From positions 806,001 through 870,000 of the forward strand of contig BSNO01000003.1 of assembly GCA_030160035.1 (NCBI GenBank): DNA of 64,000 bases, given 5' to 3'. Under the pieces are notes generated by a model, which saw nothing but the letters and a program-made list of their open reading frames with translations, was not told the DNA's origin and searched no databases. This document shows, one piece after another, positions 44,988-53,809 of the stretch (within the stretch, counting starts at the first letter, position 1; each line of letters starts with the position of its first letter). This DNA is from Rhizobium albus (GTDB lineage: Bacteria; Pseudomonadota; Alphaproteobacteria; Rhizobiales; Rhizobiaceae). The position numbers and the translations under genes are program-made.

Positions 44988-45941
44988 ATGAATGTGCATG
45001 CAGTCTTCAACCGCGACGGCGGAACGTTCCGCACGATGGATATGGAAGCGTTCTGCCATACCGCCACACGCATCTTCGAAGCGCATGGCCATACGCTCAC
45101 CTGCGAAAACGTGACCGGCAAGCAGATCAAACGGAAGCTCGAGGCAGTCGCGGCCAAGGGTGACGTCGATGTTCTCTTGGCCGGCGGTGGTGATGGCACG
45201 ATTTCCACGGCGGCCGGCATCGCCTGGAAAGCCGGCATGCCACTCGGCGTGGTGCCGGCAGGCACCATGAACCTTGTTGCGCGAACCTTAAAGGTGCCGC
45301 TCGACCTCGAAGAGGCGCTCGAGGCCCTGGCGGCCGGCGAGATCATGGATGCCGATATTGCAAGCGCCAACGGCCGCGCCTTCGTGCACCAGTTTTCGAT
45401 CGGCATGCAGGCCCGCATGGTCCGGCTGCGCAACAGCTACTCGTTCAAGTCCCGCTTCCAGAAGATCATCGCGACGAGCCGTGCTGCCATGGGCGTAATC
45501 CTCGATCCGCCGGTCTTCAAAGTGTCCATCGATATTGATGGCAAGTCCGAGACCCGCAAGGTGTCCGCGATCGCCGTCTCCAACAACCACTATGGCAACG
45601 ATTCCCTGCTCTATGCGGACACGCTGACAGGCGGCCAGTTGGGTGTCTATATCGCCAAGCCGCTATCGACGGCCGGCATGACGCGTCTTGCGGCCGACAT
45701 TCTGCGCCGTCGCTTCCGCGAGAACGAGAATATCGACGAGATCGGTGCCATGAAGGTGCACCTCTATTTCCCCAAGCTCTATTCCAAGGCGCGTTCCGTC
45801 ATCGACGGCGAATTGGTGGAGCTGGAGCGAGACGTCACGATCAAGCTCCACCCGGGCGAGTTGAAGATCCTAGCGCCCAGCCAGACAGCTCTGGACGCCA
45901 AGGGCGCATCTACTGGAAAGCAGTCTCGTAGAAGCTCCTGA
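44988..45941 (+). CDS. Diacylglycerol kinase-family lipid kinase (YegS/DagK)
   Basis: A 317-residue lipid kinase. The DAGK catalytic domain shows the nucleotide-binding motif LLAGGGDGTISTAAGIAW near residue 66 and VVPAGTMNLVARTLKVP near 92. The C-terminal domain has the family pattern ending VIDGELVELERDVTIKLHPGELKIL. It probably phosphorylates diacylglycerol or a related lipid. ATG 44988 starts the conserved NVHAVFNRDGG; ATG 44943 is in frame but lacks an RBS. Its 3' end overlaps the convergent AMP nucleosidase gene by 32 bases. Confidence 0.88.
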   Translation: MNVHAVFNRDGGTFRTMDMEAFCHTATRIFEAHGHTLTCENVTGKQIKRKLEAVAAKGDVDVLLAGGGDGTISTAAGIAWKAGMPLGVVPAGTMNLVARTLKVPLDLEEALEALAAGEIMDADIASANGRAFVHQFSIGMQARMVRLRNSYSFKSRFQKIIATSRAAMGVILDPPVFKVSIDIDGKSETRKVSAIAVSNNHYGNDSLLYADTLTGGQLGVYIAKPLSTAGMTRLAADILRRRFRENENIDEIGAMKVHLYFPKLYSKARSVIDGELVELERDVTIKLHPGELKILAPSQTALDAKGASTGKQSRRSS

Positions 45942-47412
45942 GCTTGCGCGAATGCAGCCGCTCCGGCGGCATGGCGGCTAGCTTTTCCATCGCGCGGATG
46001 CCGATTTCGAGATGCTGGCTCACCTGCGTCCGGTAGAACGCCGTTGCCATACCGGGAAGCTTCAGCTCGCCATGAAGCGGCTTGTCAGAGACACAAAGCA
46101 GCGTCCCGTAGGGCACTCGGAAGCGGAAGCCGTTTGCGGCGATCGTCGCCGATTCCATGTCGAGCGCGATCGCGCGTGACTGGGAGAGCCGCTTGACCGG
46201 TCCGCGCTGGTCGCGCAGTTCCCAGTTGCGGTTGTCGATCGTGGCAACCGTGCCCGTGCGCATGATGCGCTTCAGATCATAGCCTTCGAGCCCTGTGACT
46301 TCGGCAACCGATTCCTGCAGCGCGACCTGGATTTCGGCGAGCGCCGGAATGGGCACCCACACGGGCAGATCGTCGTCGAGCACGTGGTCTTCGCGCACAT
46401 AGGCGTGCGCCAACACGTAGTCGCCCAGCGTCTGGCTGTTGCGCAGGCCGGCGCAGTGGCCGAGCATCAGCCAAGCATGCGGCCTGAGCACCGCGATGTG
46501 ATCGGTAATGGTCTTCGCGTTGGAAGGCCCGACGCCGATATTCACCATGGTGATCCCGCCATGGGACTTCTTCTTCAGGTGATAGGCCGGCATCTGTGGC
46601 AGCCGCACGCCAGCCACGCCTTCCGTCGGCTCGTCCGAGCCTGCGGGCGTCATCAGATTGCCCGGTTCGACGAAGGCTTCATAGCCACCGCCACCTTCCG
46701 CCATCAGGCGGCGGGCGAAGGCGCAGAATTCGTCCACGTAAAACTGGTAGTTCGTGAACAGGACGAAATTCTGGAAATGGTCGGCATTGGTTGCTGTGTA
46801 GTGTGATAGCCGCGCCAGCGAGTAGTCTATGCGCTGCGCGGTGAAGGGCGCGAGCGGCGAGGGCTCGCCGGGACCAGGCTCGTAGGAGCCATTGGCGATT
46901 TCGTCGTCCGTATTCGTCAGGTCAGGGGTATCGAACAGATCCCGGAGCGGTACAGTGAAGTTTTCCGCAAAGGACGCTTCCACATAGGCGCCTTCGCCGA
47001 ATGCGAAATGCAGCGGGATCGGCGTATCCGATTCCGACACGACGATTGGTACGCCGTGATTCTTCAAGAGGAGCCCGATCTGGTCCTTCAGATAGGGTGC
47101 GAACAGTTCCGGTCGCGTGATCGAGGTCGTGTAATGCCCGGGCTGGGTCACATGCCCATAGGAGAGGCGCGAATCAACATGGCCGTAGGAGGTCGTGTAG
47201 AGGCTGACCTGCGGGTAGTAGGCGCGATACCGCGTGGCGGGCGGAACGCCTTCACTCAGGCCTCTAAACGCGTCGGTCAGGAACGCGGTGTTGCGGGTAT
47301 AAAGCTCCGAAATGGCTCCCAGCGCTTCATCCGGATCAGAGAATGATCGCGGTTCGTAAGCGTCAGGTGACAATATGCGGGCGTCGGTGTGGTCGAAAGT
47401 CTTCTTGTCCAT
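45910..47412 (-). CDS. amn: AMP nucleosidase
   Basis: A 500-residue AMP nucleosidase that hydrolyses AMP to adenine and ribose 5-phosphate. An N-terminal regulatory domain has the Amn pattern YRAYYPQVSLYTTSYGHVDSRLSYGHVTQPGHYTTSITRP. The C-terminal PNP_UDP-type catalytic domain carries GGITMVNIGVGPSNAKTITDHIAVLRPHAWLMLGHCAGLR and ALDMESATIAANGFRFRVPYGTLLCVSDKPLHGELKLPG. Normal length. Confidence 0.94.
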   Translation of the reverse strand: MDKKTFDHTDARILSPDAYEPRSFSDPDEALGAISELYTRNTAFLTDAFRGLSEGVPPATRYRAYYPQVSLYTTSYGHVDSRLSYGHVTQPGHYTTSITRPELFAPYLKDQIGLLLKNHGVPIVVSESDTPIPLHFAFGEGAYVEASFAENFTVPLRDLFDTPDLTNTDDEIANGSYEPGPGEPSPLAPFTAQRIDYSLARLSHYTATNADHFQNFVLFTNYQFYVDEFCAFARRLMAEGGGGYEAFVEPGNLMTPAGSDEPTEGVAGVRLPQMPAYHLKKKSHGGITMVNIGVGPSNAKTITDHIAVLRPHAWLMLGHCAGLRNSQTLGDYVLAHAYVREDHVLDDDLPVWVPIPALAEIQVALQESVAEVTGLEGYDLKRIMRTGTVATIDNRNWELRDQRGPVKRLSQSRAIALDMESATIAANGFRFRVPYGTLLCVSDKPLHGELKLPGMATAFYRTQVSQHLEIGIRAMEKLAAMPPERLHSRKLRSFYETAFQ

Positions 47413-47721
47413 GCTCTACTATAGGCATCGCTTCGTGACAGGGAAATCGCCAACGCCAATTTTCCACGCAAGGTATACCTACTGGAATTGATGATGCGCA
47501 ATTAATGCCTTCTTCATAGACGACTGCCACCAATGATATGGCTTGGAGACTGGTACTTCGCCACCAGATTGCATGATGCAGTTCTCCCGGATGCCCCCAT
47601 CGGCGGCATGGCGTTGCGACGAGATGATCTCTCGGCGCGTCCCTCTCATCAACGATCGTCAAACAGCCGTTTAACGGCCCGCTTTCGCGCGGGACCGACG
47701 CTATGTCCATGGGAACAACGA
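47413..47721. other. Divergent spacer between amn and the chemoreceptor gene
   Basis: A 309-base spacer without a convincing gene. It holds an odd palindrome GCCGTT-T-AACGGC at 47666-47678, 44 bases before the chemoreceptor start, which could be an operator. I saw no clear sigma-70 or sigma-54 promoter. Flanking sequence at 47421-47520 is lower in GC than the genes. Confidence 0.4.
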
Positions 47722-49689
47722 ATGTCGAAGATAAAGATAAAGCAGCTGCTGCCGGCCCTTTTCGCGCTGATGGCGCTCATCGCGCTGGCTCAGGGCGCAC
47801 TCGGCTATTCGGCGGTGGCGACACTGCGGGAGCAGGTACAGGAATTCAGTGAGCGTCGTGTCCAGATCGGTCAGCTGATCAACCAGATCGATGCTGCAAC
47901 GGCCGACATTCGATTGGCGCACGCAAACCACACCATGGCTATCACACCGGAAGAGACGGCTGAGGTCGAAGACCGGATCGTGCGCCGCATGGAGCGGCTG
48001 AATGAGTTGAACGCTCTGTACTTGACCTATCTGACGACGGATACGTCCCGCGGTCTTCATGCCGAGTTCACACAGGCTTGGGATGCCTACATGGTCTCTG
48101 CAAACGAGATGCTGGAGCGTTCGCGCCTGAACCGGAAAGGCGCCGCCCAAAGCATGTTCATGGGCTCTTTGCGTGTTGCCTATAACGAAATCGACAGCCG
48201 CATCGTCGCCATGCTCGATTTCAACAATCAGATGAATGATCGCGCCGTGGCAGAAGCTGAAGCAGCCTACGAGCAGGCGCGCCTCGTCACAATCGGTGCG
48301 GTCCTCCTGTCTATCCTGCTGGCGATCGGCGCAGGCATGCTTGCACTCAACCGGATCTCCAAGCCCATCACCCGCATCACCGCGTCGATGAACGCGCTCG
48401 CTGCGGGCGATCTGCAGAGCGAAATTCCCTTCTCCGACCGCAAGGACGAGATCGGTGACATGGCGGCATCGGTGGCGATCTTCCGTGATGCCGGTCGCGA
48501 CAAGATCCGTCTGGAGCAGGAAGCAGAGGACGGTCGCTCGCTGACCGAGAAGGAGCGGATCGCCCGCGAAGCCGAAAAGGCGCGGGAAGCAGCGCAGATC
48601 GAAATGGCGATCACAGCCATCGGCGAGGCGCTCGGCCGCTTGGCGGATGGTGATGTTGCCTATCGCATCGACACCGAATTCTCAGGCAAGCTCGATCGTC
48701 TGCGTATCGATTTCAACGAGGCCGTGGCTAAGCTTGAGGAAGCGCTGCGGGCTGTCGGCGGCAATGCAAGCGGCATCTATGCAGGGTCGGAAGAAATTCG
48801 CGCCGCTGCCGACGATCTCTCCAAGCGCACCGAACAGCAGGCGGCCTCCGTCGAGGAAACCGCAGCGGCACTCGAGCAGCTGACGACGACGGTGAAGGAC
48901 GCGACCCGCCGCGCGGAAGAGGCTGGCCATCTCGTCGCCAAGACCCGCGAAGGTGCTGAGCGTTCCGGTGAGATCGTCGCCAGGGCCGTAGGCGCCATGG
49001 GCGCGATCGAAGCTTCCTCCGACAAGATCGGAAGCATCATCGGCGTTATCGACGACATCGCGTTCCAGACCAACCTTCTGGCACTCAACGCGGGTGTCGA
49101 AGCCGCACGGGCAGGTGACGCGGGCAGGGGCTTTGCGGTCGTCGCCCAGGAAGTCCGGGAGTTGGCTCAGCGCTCCGCTCAGGCAGCCAAGGAGATCAAG
49201 ACGCTGATCACCAGCTCCGGTGCACAGGTCAAGGAAGGGGCATCTCTCGTCAGCGAAACCGGCAAGGCGCTGGAAGCCATCGTGGTCGAGGTGCAGGAGA
49301 TCAACCGCCACGTCGTTGCGGTCGTGGAAGCCTCGCGCGAGCAGTCGCTCGGTCTCAGCGAAATCAACACCGCCGTGAACCAGATCGACCAGAACACCCA
49401 GCAGAACGCCGCCATGGTGGAACAGTCCACGGCGGCAAGCCATAGTCTGGCCCGGGAGGCGACGGCGCTCAACGAACTGCTCGCGCAGTTCAAGATCGGC
49501 GGCATGGATGGCCATGAAAGCCGCTCGTCGACACCAAGGCAGCGGCCCGTTGTTGCAGCGGCCGAGCACGGTGCGTCGAAACGGCCGGAATCGCCGGCCC
49601 GCGCGCTCGGCCGCAAGCTTGCCGGTGCATTCTCTCCGCGCAGCGAAGGCAATGCGGCGCTGAAAGCGTCGGACTGGGAAGAGTTCTGA
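47722..49689 (+). CDS. Methyl-accepting chemotaxis protein
   Basis: A 655-residue receptor: TM1 (about residues 8-30), four-helix-bundle sensor region rich in polar helices to about 185, TM2 (about 193-213, [21 protein letters not shown]), HAMP, a second HAMP-like linker, and the signalling hairpin with [51 protein letters not shown] near 430-480. The C-terminus is SDWEEF, resembling the pentapeptide that tethers CheR/CheB. ATG 47722 gives a proper TM1; the frame is open from 47533. The ligand is unknown. A strong terminator follows. Confidence 0.92.
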   Translation: MSKIKIKQLLPALFALMALIALAQGALGYSAVATLREQVQEFSERRVQIGQLINQIDAATADIRLAHANHTMAITPEETAEVEDRIVRRMERLNELNALYLTYLTTDTSRGLHAEFTQAWDAYMVSANEMLERSRLNRKGAAQSMFMGSLRVAYNEIDSRIVAMLDFNNQMNDRAVAEAEAAYEQARLVTIGAVLLSILLAIGAGMLALNRISKPITRITASMNALAAGDLQSEIPFSDRKDEIGDMAASVAIFRDAGRDKIRLEQEAEDGRSLTEKERIAREAEKAREAAQIEMAITAIGEALGRLADGDVAYRIDTEFSGKLDRLRIDFNEAVAKLEEALRAVGGNASGIYAGSEEIRAAADDLSKRTEQQAASVEETAAALEQLTTTVKDATRRAEEAGHLVAKTREGAERSGEIVARAVGAMGAIEASSDKIGSIIGVIDDIAFQTNLLALNAGVEAARAGDAGRGFAVVAQEVRELAQRSAQAAKEIKTLITSSGAQVKEGASLVSETGKALEAIVVEVQEINRHVVAVVEASREQSLGLSEINTAVNQIDQNTQQNAAMVEQSTAASHSLAREATALNELLAQFKIGGMDGHESRSSTPRQRPVVAAAEHGASKRPESPARALGRKLAGAFSPRSEGNAALKASDWEEF

Positions 49690-49705
49690 TCGCAATGCTC
49701 GAGAG

Positions 49706-49724
49706 CCCCGCTTCAAAAGCGGGG
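49706..49724 (+). terminator. Hairpin after the chemoreceptor gene
   Basis: Perfect 8-bp stem CCCCGCTT (49706-49713), loop CAA, AAGCGGGG (49717-49724). It is the first of two hairpins after the stop codon. Confidence 0.55.
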
Positions 49725-49734
49725 ATCGGGGAGG

Positions 49735-49765
49735 AAAGGGCGGCCTGATGGCCGCCTTTTCTTTT
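49735..49765 (+). terminator. Intrinsic terminator of the chemoreceptor gene
   Basis: Stem GGCGGCC (49739-49745), loop TGAT, GGCCGCC (49750-49756), flanked by AAAG on the left and a TTTTCTTTTC tract on the right. Classical rho-independent terminator. Confidence 0.85.
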
Positions 49766-49869
49766 CATGAGATCGCCCTAAGGAACCAATTGAGGCAGGC
49801 CCCGTTCTGGTCCTGTCTGACCGTCGCTCGCGGTGAGGCATCGAATTGGGTGCGAGCGTGGTGGAATTC

Positions 49870-51849
49870 ATGCCGCAGCAGGACAGCAAGCGAAGCGCAG
49901 CCATAGCCGGCAGCGCTTTAACTCCTAAAGTCACACCATCAGGAACGGCCGTTCGTCAGGCCGCCCCCTTCGGCCCGCAGTCGCTCATCGCCGCGATCGC
50001 CGTTGTCACGGCGCTTTATTTCGGTCGGGACGTGTTCGTGCCGATCGCCTTGGCTGTCCTTCTGACCTTTCTTCTTTCGCCGATTGTATCGCTGCTGCGG
50101 CGCTGGCGAATCCCGAGATCCATTTCGGTGGTCACGGTCGTCATCATGGCGATGTTCGCAATCTTCTGTTTCGGTGTTGTCGTCGCCAATCAGGTGAGCG
50201 TACTCTCGTCGAACCTCCCGTCCTACCAATTCAATATCCAGAACAAGATCCGTGATCTGCGCGAGACGCAGTTGGCCAGCGGCTCCTTCGACCGCGCTGC
50301 AGCGATGCTGGAGGCGATCGAGCGGGAAATCAGACAGGCCGAGGAGGAAGACGCGGCAGACGCAGAGGCGTCGGGCGAACCGGCGCCGATTCCAGTGCGG
50401 ATCGAAGAAGCGCCTCTTACCCCTTTCGAGATGCTGCAGACATTCGTCGTGCCGCTGATCGAGCCGCTGGCGACCGGCGGTATCGTCATCGTCTTCGTGA
50501 TTTTTATGCTTCTGCGGCGGGAAGATTTGCGGGACAGGTTCATCCGGCTCGCCGGGTCGACAGACATTCACAAGACCACCAATGCCCTGCAGGATGCGGG
50601 GCGTCGCGTTGGCCAATATCTGTTGATGCAGCTGGTCGTGAACGTCACATACGCCATCCCGGTTGCTGCGGGCCTCTGGTTCATCGGCGTGCCGAACGCG
50701 CTATTGTGGGGACTGCTCGCCCTTGTACTACGCTTCGTGCCCTATGTCGGTCCGATCATCGCCGCCTTCTTCCCGCTGGCGCTGGCGATCGCGGTCGATC
50801 CGGGCTGGACGATGCTGTTCTATACCGCGGCATTGCTCATCACGCTGGAACTGATTTCCAATAACCTGATTGAGCCGTGGCTTTACGGGTCGCGGACAGG
50901 CCTCTCACCGGTCGCGATCATTCTCGCGGCGATTTTCTGGACGTGGCTCTGGGGGCCCATAGGCCTCCTTCTCTCCACGCCCTTGACGGTCTGCTTCGTC
51001 GTGCTTGGGCGCCACGTTCAGCAATTCGAATTTCTCGACATTCTCCTCGGCAACGAACCGGTCCTCGCCCCGCACGAGCGGCTTTATCAGCGCTTGCTGG
51101 CCGGCGATCCGGACGAAGCGACGGAACAGGCCGAGATTTTTCTGCGTGAACGTCCGATCCGCTCATTCTACGACGACGTGGCCATTCCAGCGCTCGTGCT
51201 GGTCGAGCATGACCGGTCGCGCGGCGTTCTGGACGATGCCCATCGCGAAATGGTCGCAACGAGCGCGGTGGAACTTGTTGAAAACCTGTCGGAGCATGAG
51301 GATGTCGAGGCTGCCGAGGACGCGAACGAAAGAGACCTGAAACACGCCGCCGGTGCGGATTTGAAGCTGAAACCAGGGCGCATCGTCTGTGCGGGTGCCC
51401 GCGGCAATCTCGATGATGCGGCAGCCTTCATGCTGCGCGATGCGCTGGAGCATGCTTCGATCCACGCACTGGACGTGCCGCACGAGATGCTTCAGCCGAC
51501 CCAGCTTCGAAGTTTCGATTTCGACGACATCGGCACGATAGTCGTGGGCTATTTGAACAGCGAATCGATTGCCCACGCCCGTTATCTGGTGCGCCGCCTG
51601 CGGCGCCAGAGTCCCAAGCTGACGATCATCATCGCATTTTGGGGTGCGACAGGTGGCCGGGACGAGTTGGCGAAGATCGAAGACGCGATCCGTCCCGACG
51701 CGGTCTTCACGACAATCGTGGAAGTCGTGGCAGCTCTCCAACCGCTAGCGGAAGTGTCGAAGGAAGCTGAGGCGAAAGCGGCGGTCGAGGGTGCGGAGGA
51801 AGATCACGCATCTGTCGGGCTTCTGTCGGAACCGCAGCCTGCCGTTTGA
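49870..51849 (+). CDS. AI-2E family permease with long cytoplasmic C-terminal domain
   Basis: A 659-residue protein. The membrane part (residues to about 380) shows the AI-2E exporter/PerM pattern: LIAAIAVVTALYFGRDVFVPIALAVLLTFLLSPIVSLLRRW, a large polar insert, then VLRFVPYVGPIIAAFFPLALAIAV and LEPWLYGSRTGLSPVAIILAAIFWTWLWGPIGLLLSTPLTVCFVVLGRH. About 270 further residues form a soluble domain with alternating hydrophobic strands (GRIVCAGARGNLDDAA, GTIVVGYLNSES, LTIIIAFWGATGG), like a Rossmann or B12-binding-like fold. Substrate unknown. ATG 49870 chosen; TTG 49846 and GTGs 49858/49861 are alternatives. Confidence 0.82.
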   Translation: MPQQDSKRSAAIAGSALTPKVTPSGTAVRQAAPFGPQSLIAAIAVVTALYFGRDVFVPIALAVLLTFLLSPIVSLLRRWRIPRSISVVTVVIMAMFAIFCFGVVVANQVSVLSSNLPSYQFNIQNKIRDLRETQLASGSFDRAAAMLEAIEREIRQAEEEDAADAEASGEPAPIPVRIEEAPLTPFEMLQTFVVPLIEPLATGGIVIVFVIFMLLRREDLRDRFIRLAGSTDIHKTTNALQDAGRRVGQYLLMQLVVNVTYAIPVAAGLWFIGVPNALLWGLLALVLRFVPYVGPIIAAFFPLALAIAVDPGWTMLFYTAALLITLELISNNLIEPWLYGSRTGLSPVAIILAAIFWTWLWGPIGLLLSTPLTVCFVVLGRHVQQFEFLDILLGNEPVLAPHERLYQRLLAGDPDEATEQAEIFLRERPIRSFYDDVAIPALVLVEHDRSRGVLDDAHREMVATSAVELVENLSEHEDVEAAEDANERDLKHAAGADLKLKPGRIVCAGARGNLDDAAAFMLRDALEHASIHALDVPHEMLQPTQLRSFDFDDIGTIVVGYLNSESIAHARYLVRRLRRQSPKLTIIIAFWGATGGRDELAKIEDAIRPDAVFTTIVEVVAALQPLAEVSKEAEAKAAVEGAEEDHASVGLLSEPQPAV

Positions 51850-51864
51850 TGACGATCTTGCGTG

Positions 51865-52032
51865 TCAGCCGGCCCGCTGCAAACTGACATAGAGCACGAG
51901 GCCAGCACCGCTGATGCTGTTCTCGGCGCCGGCATTGGCCATTGCAAGGGCGCCCATCGGCCCGACGAAGGTGGCTGTGAGGAGGCAGATGCGCAGAGCA
52001 GTCGCGATGCCTCGCTTGGACCTGGCGATCAT
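51865..52032 (-). CDS. Small secreted or membrane protein, hypothetical
   Basis: A 55-residue frame starting at ATG 52032 with AGGAG eight bases ahead. It has a basic start (MIARSKRG), a hydrophobic core (ATALRICLLTATFVGPMGALAMANA) that reads as a signal peptide or a single TM, and a short tail. It lies in a 361-base spacer between two + strand genes. A longer frame to 52173 exists but its upstream part lacks an RBS. No homologue is recognised; support is the RBS and the signal sequence. Confidence 0.45.
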   Translation of the reverse strand: MIARSKRGIATALRICLLTATFVGPMGALAMANAGAENSISGAGLVLYVSLQRAG

Positions 52033-52210
52033 GACTGTCACTCCTCTCAACCCAGCGGCCCATCCGCTGTTCGTGTCGCCTTTATAAGAAAGAGCTTCTG
52101 AACGCGGTCTGAGGCTCGCGTTCATCCAGCGTTCAGACAATCCGCTTCGGCCGCTTGCATGGCCGAATACCAAACCTACCTTGATGCCAACGCAACAGGA
52201 GGCTCGAAAG

Positions 52211-52906
52211 ATGAACGACAGGCCTATCGAACTGCATTACTGGCCGACACCAAATGGCTGGAAAGTCACGATTTTCCTTGAGGAGATGGGTCTTCCCTAC
52301 GACGTCAAATACGTCAATATCGGCAAGGGCGAGCAGTTCGAGCCGGAGTTCCTGAAGATCGCGCCGAACAACCGTATGCCCGCGATCGTGGACCCGGACG
52401 GTCCCGGTGGGCAGCCCATTTCCGTCTTCGAATCGGGCGCCATCCTTCAGTATCTGGGCCGCAAGACCGGGCAGTTCTACCCAAGCGACGAGCGGGAACG
52501 TGTCGAGGTCGATCAATGGCTGTTCTGGCAGATGGGCGGTCTGGGGCCGATGGCCGGCCAGGCCCATCATTTCCGCCAGTACGCGCCGGAGAAGGTGCCC
52601 TACGCCATCGATCGCTATACCAACGAAGTGAACCGCCTCTACGGCGTCATGAACAGGCGGTTGGCCGACCGTGAGTTTCTCGCTGGCGCGTATTCCATCG
52701 CCGACATGGCGTGCGTCGGGTGGGTCAAGCCCCACGCCAATCAGGGCCAGGATCTGAACGACTTCCCCCATCTGAAGCGCTGGTTCGAGACGCTGCTGGC
52801 CCGTCCCGCGGTCGTGCGTGGCCTCAAGGTGGGAGAGGAGCACCGCCGCAACATCGCCAATGACGATGAGGCGAAGAAGGTGCTCTTCGGCCAGCGCGCG
52901 CGCTGA
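52211..52906 (+). CDS. Glutathione S-transferase-family protein (YghU/YfcG type)
   Basis: A 231-residue protein. The thioredoxin-like N-terminal domain has YWPTPNGWKVTIFLEEMGLPYDVKYVNIGKGEQF with the TPNG motif of the nu-class enzymes YfcG and YghU, then NRMPAIVDPDG and FESGAILQYLGRKTG (glutathione-binding ES). The helical domain follows from about residue 100. These enzymes often act as disulfide-bond reductases or peroxidases. ATG 52211 has AGGAGG upstream; ATG 52181 is in frame but lacks one. Confidence 0.9.
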   Translation: MNDRPIELHYWPTPNGWKVTIFLEEMGLPYDVKYVNIGKGEQFEPEFLKIAPNNRMPAIVDPDGPGGQPISVFESGAILQYLGRKTGQFYPSDERERVEVDQWLFWQMGGLGPMAGQAHHFRQYAPEKVPYAIDRYTNEVNRLYGVMNRRLADREFLAGAYSIADMACVGWVKPHANQGQDLNDFPHLKRWFETLLARPAVVRGLKVGEEHRRNIANDDEAKKVLFGQRAR

Positions 52907-52911
52907 GTGAT

Positions 52912-53262
52912 CTAGCCGAGCGGCGCCTTGAACACGAAGAAGGCGCCGCCGGCGATCATTGCGAAACCGACGAGGTGGTTGATCGTCAGCTTCTCGCCGA
53001 GGAAATAGACCGAGAAGAAGGCAAAGATCACCAGTGTGATCACTTCCTGCATCGTCTTCAGCTCGGCTGCCGAATATACCTGATGTCCGATGCGGTTTGC
53101 GGGCACGGCGAGGCAATATTCGAAGAAGGCGATCCCCCAACTGGCCAGGATCACGATCCAGAGGGCCTTGTTCTCGAACTTCAGATGTCCGTACCAGGCG
53201 AACGTCATGAAGACGTTCGACAGCGCGAGAAGCACGATCGGCATGATGGCGGCGTAAGTCAT
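52912..53262 (-). CDS. DUF486 (DMT-like) small membrane protein
   Basis: A 116-residue protein with four TM segments and the DUF486 pattern: MPIVLLALSNVFMTFAWYGHLKF, WIVILASWGIAFFEYCLAVPANRIGH, KTMQEVITLVIFAFFSVYFLGEKLTINHLVGFAMIAGGAFFVF. It resembles a half-size EamA transporter; function unknown. ATG 53262 is chosen; the frame upstream to 53373 is polar. The gene converges with the glutathione transferase gene, five bases apart. Confidence 0.87.
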   Translation of the reverse strand: MTYAAIMPIVLLALSNVFMTFAWYGHLKFENKALWIVILASWGIAFFEYCLAVPANRIGHQVYSAAELKTMQEVITLVIFAFFSVYFLGEKLTINHLVGFAMIAGGAFFVFKAPLG

Positions 53263-53407
53263 CGAGGATCCCCGGGAGGAAGGTTGACAGCGCGAATCGC
53301 GAGGCGATCCATTCGCTCTATACCGCCTCTCAAATTCCGACCAGAGAGATGAGCGCTCAGCCTTTAGGGTCACCCATGCCGGCTTCAGTCAGCTTTCCTG
53401 CGCACGC

Positions 53408-53440
53408 AAAAAAGCCGCCGGAGCGGATGCCACGGCGGCT
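53408..53440 (-). terminator. Intrinsic terminator of the DUF2147 gene
   Basis: On the minus strand: AGCCGCC, a 14-base loop, GGCGGCT, then TTTTTT (arms at 53434-53440 and 53413-53419; T-run from 53413 down to 53408). It starts 22 bases after the DUF2147 stop. Confidence 0.8.
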
Positions 53441-53461
53441 AATGTCAGAACGTGAAACGAT

Positions 53462-53809
53462 CTACTGGCGCTGCCAGGTCTCGCCGCGGCACAGAACCGC
53501 GAGCACACAGCCTTCGAGGCGCATGTTGTTGCCGTCCACAGCCGCTTTGCCCCTGTAGGTCTTGTCTTCGGCCAGATCGGTGATCGAGCCGGAATAGTTG
53601 GTGCCCGAACCGGCCATCGCACCGATCTGCTGGCCCTGGAACTCGCCGTTCTGAACGGTTCCGCAGAAGCCGTCGCTGCACGGCGCGAAGGTCACGAGCG
53701 TGCCCGTGGACGGACGCAGCCACGTGCCCTCGATCGGCTCGGCGGCATTCGCCTGAGCCGCAAGGCCAAAACTCATCACGCCTGCCAGAATGACTGCGCG
53801 CATCATCAT
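53462..53809 (-). CDS. Secreted DUF2147 family protein
   Basis: A 115-residue exported protein. It has a signal peptide (MMMRAVILAGVMSFGLAAQANA) and the DUF2147 pattern: IEGTWLRPSTGTLVTFAPCSDGFCGTV, LAEDKTYRGKAAVDGNNMRLEGCVLAVLCRGETWQR. Four cysteines could form two disulfides. ATG 53809 has GGAGGAG with a 7-base spacer; the frame is open to 53917. Periplasmic, role unknown. Confidence 0.85.
   Translation of the reverse strand: MMMRAVILAGVMSFGLAAQANAAEPIEGTWLRPSTGTLVTFAPCSDGFCGTVQNGEFQGQQIGAMAGSGTNYSGSITDLAEDKTYRGKAAVDGNNMRLEGCVLAVLCRGETWQRQ

Noticed and set aside
48682-49716. Minus-strand frame of 344 codons opposite the chemoreceptor
   Set aside because: Lies over the conserved signalling domain, no start site, no motif.
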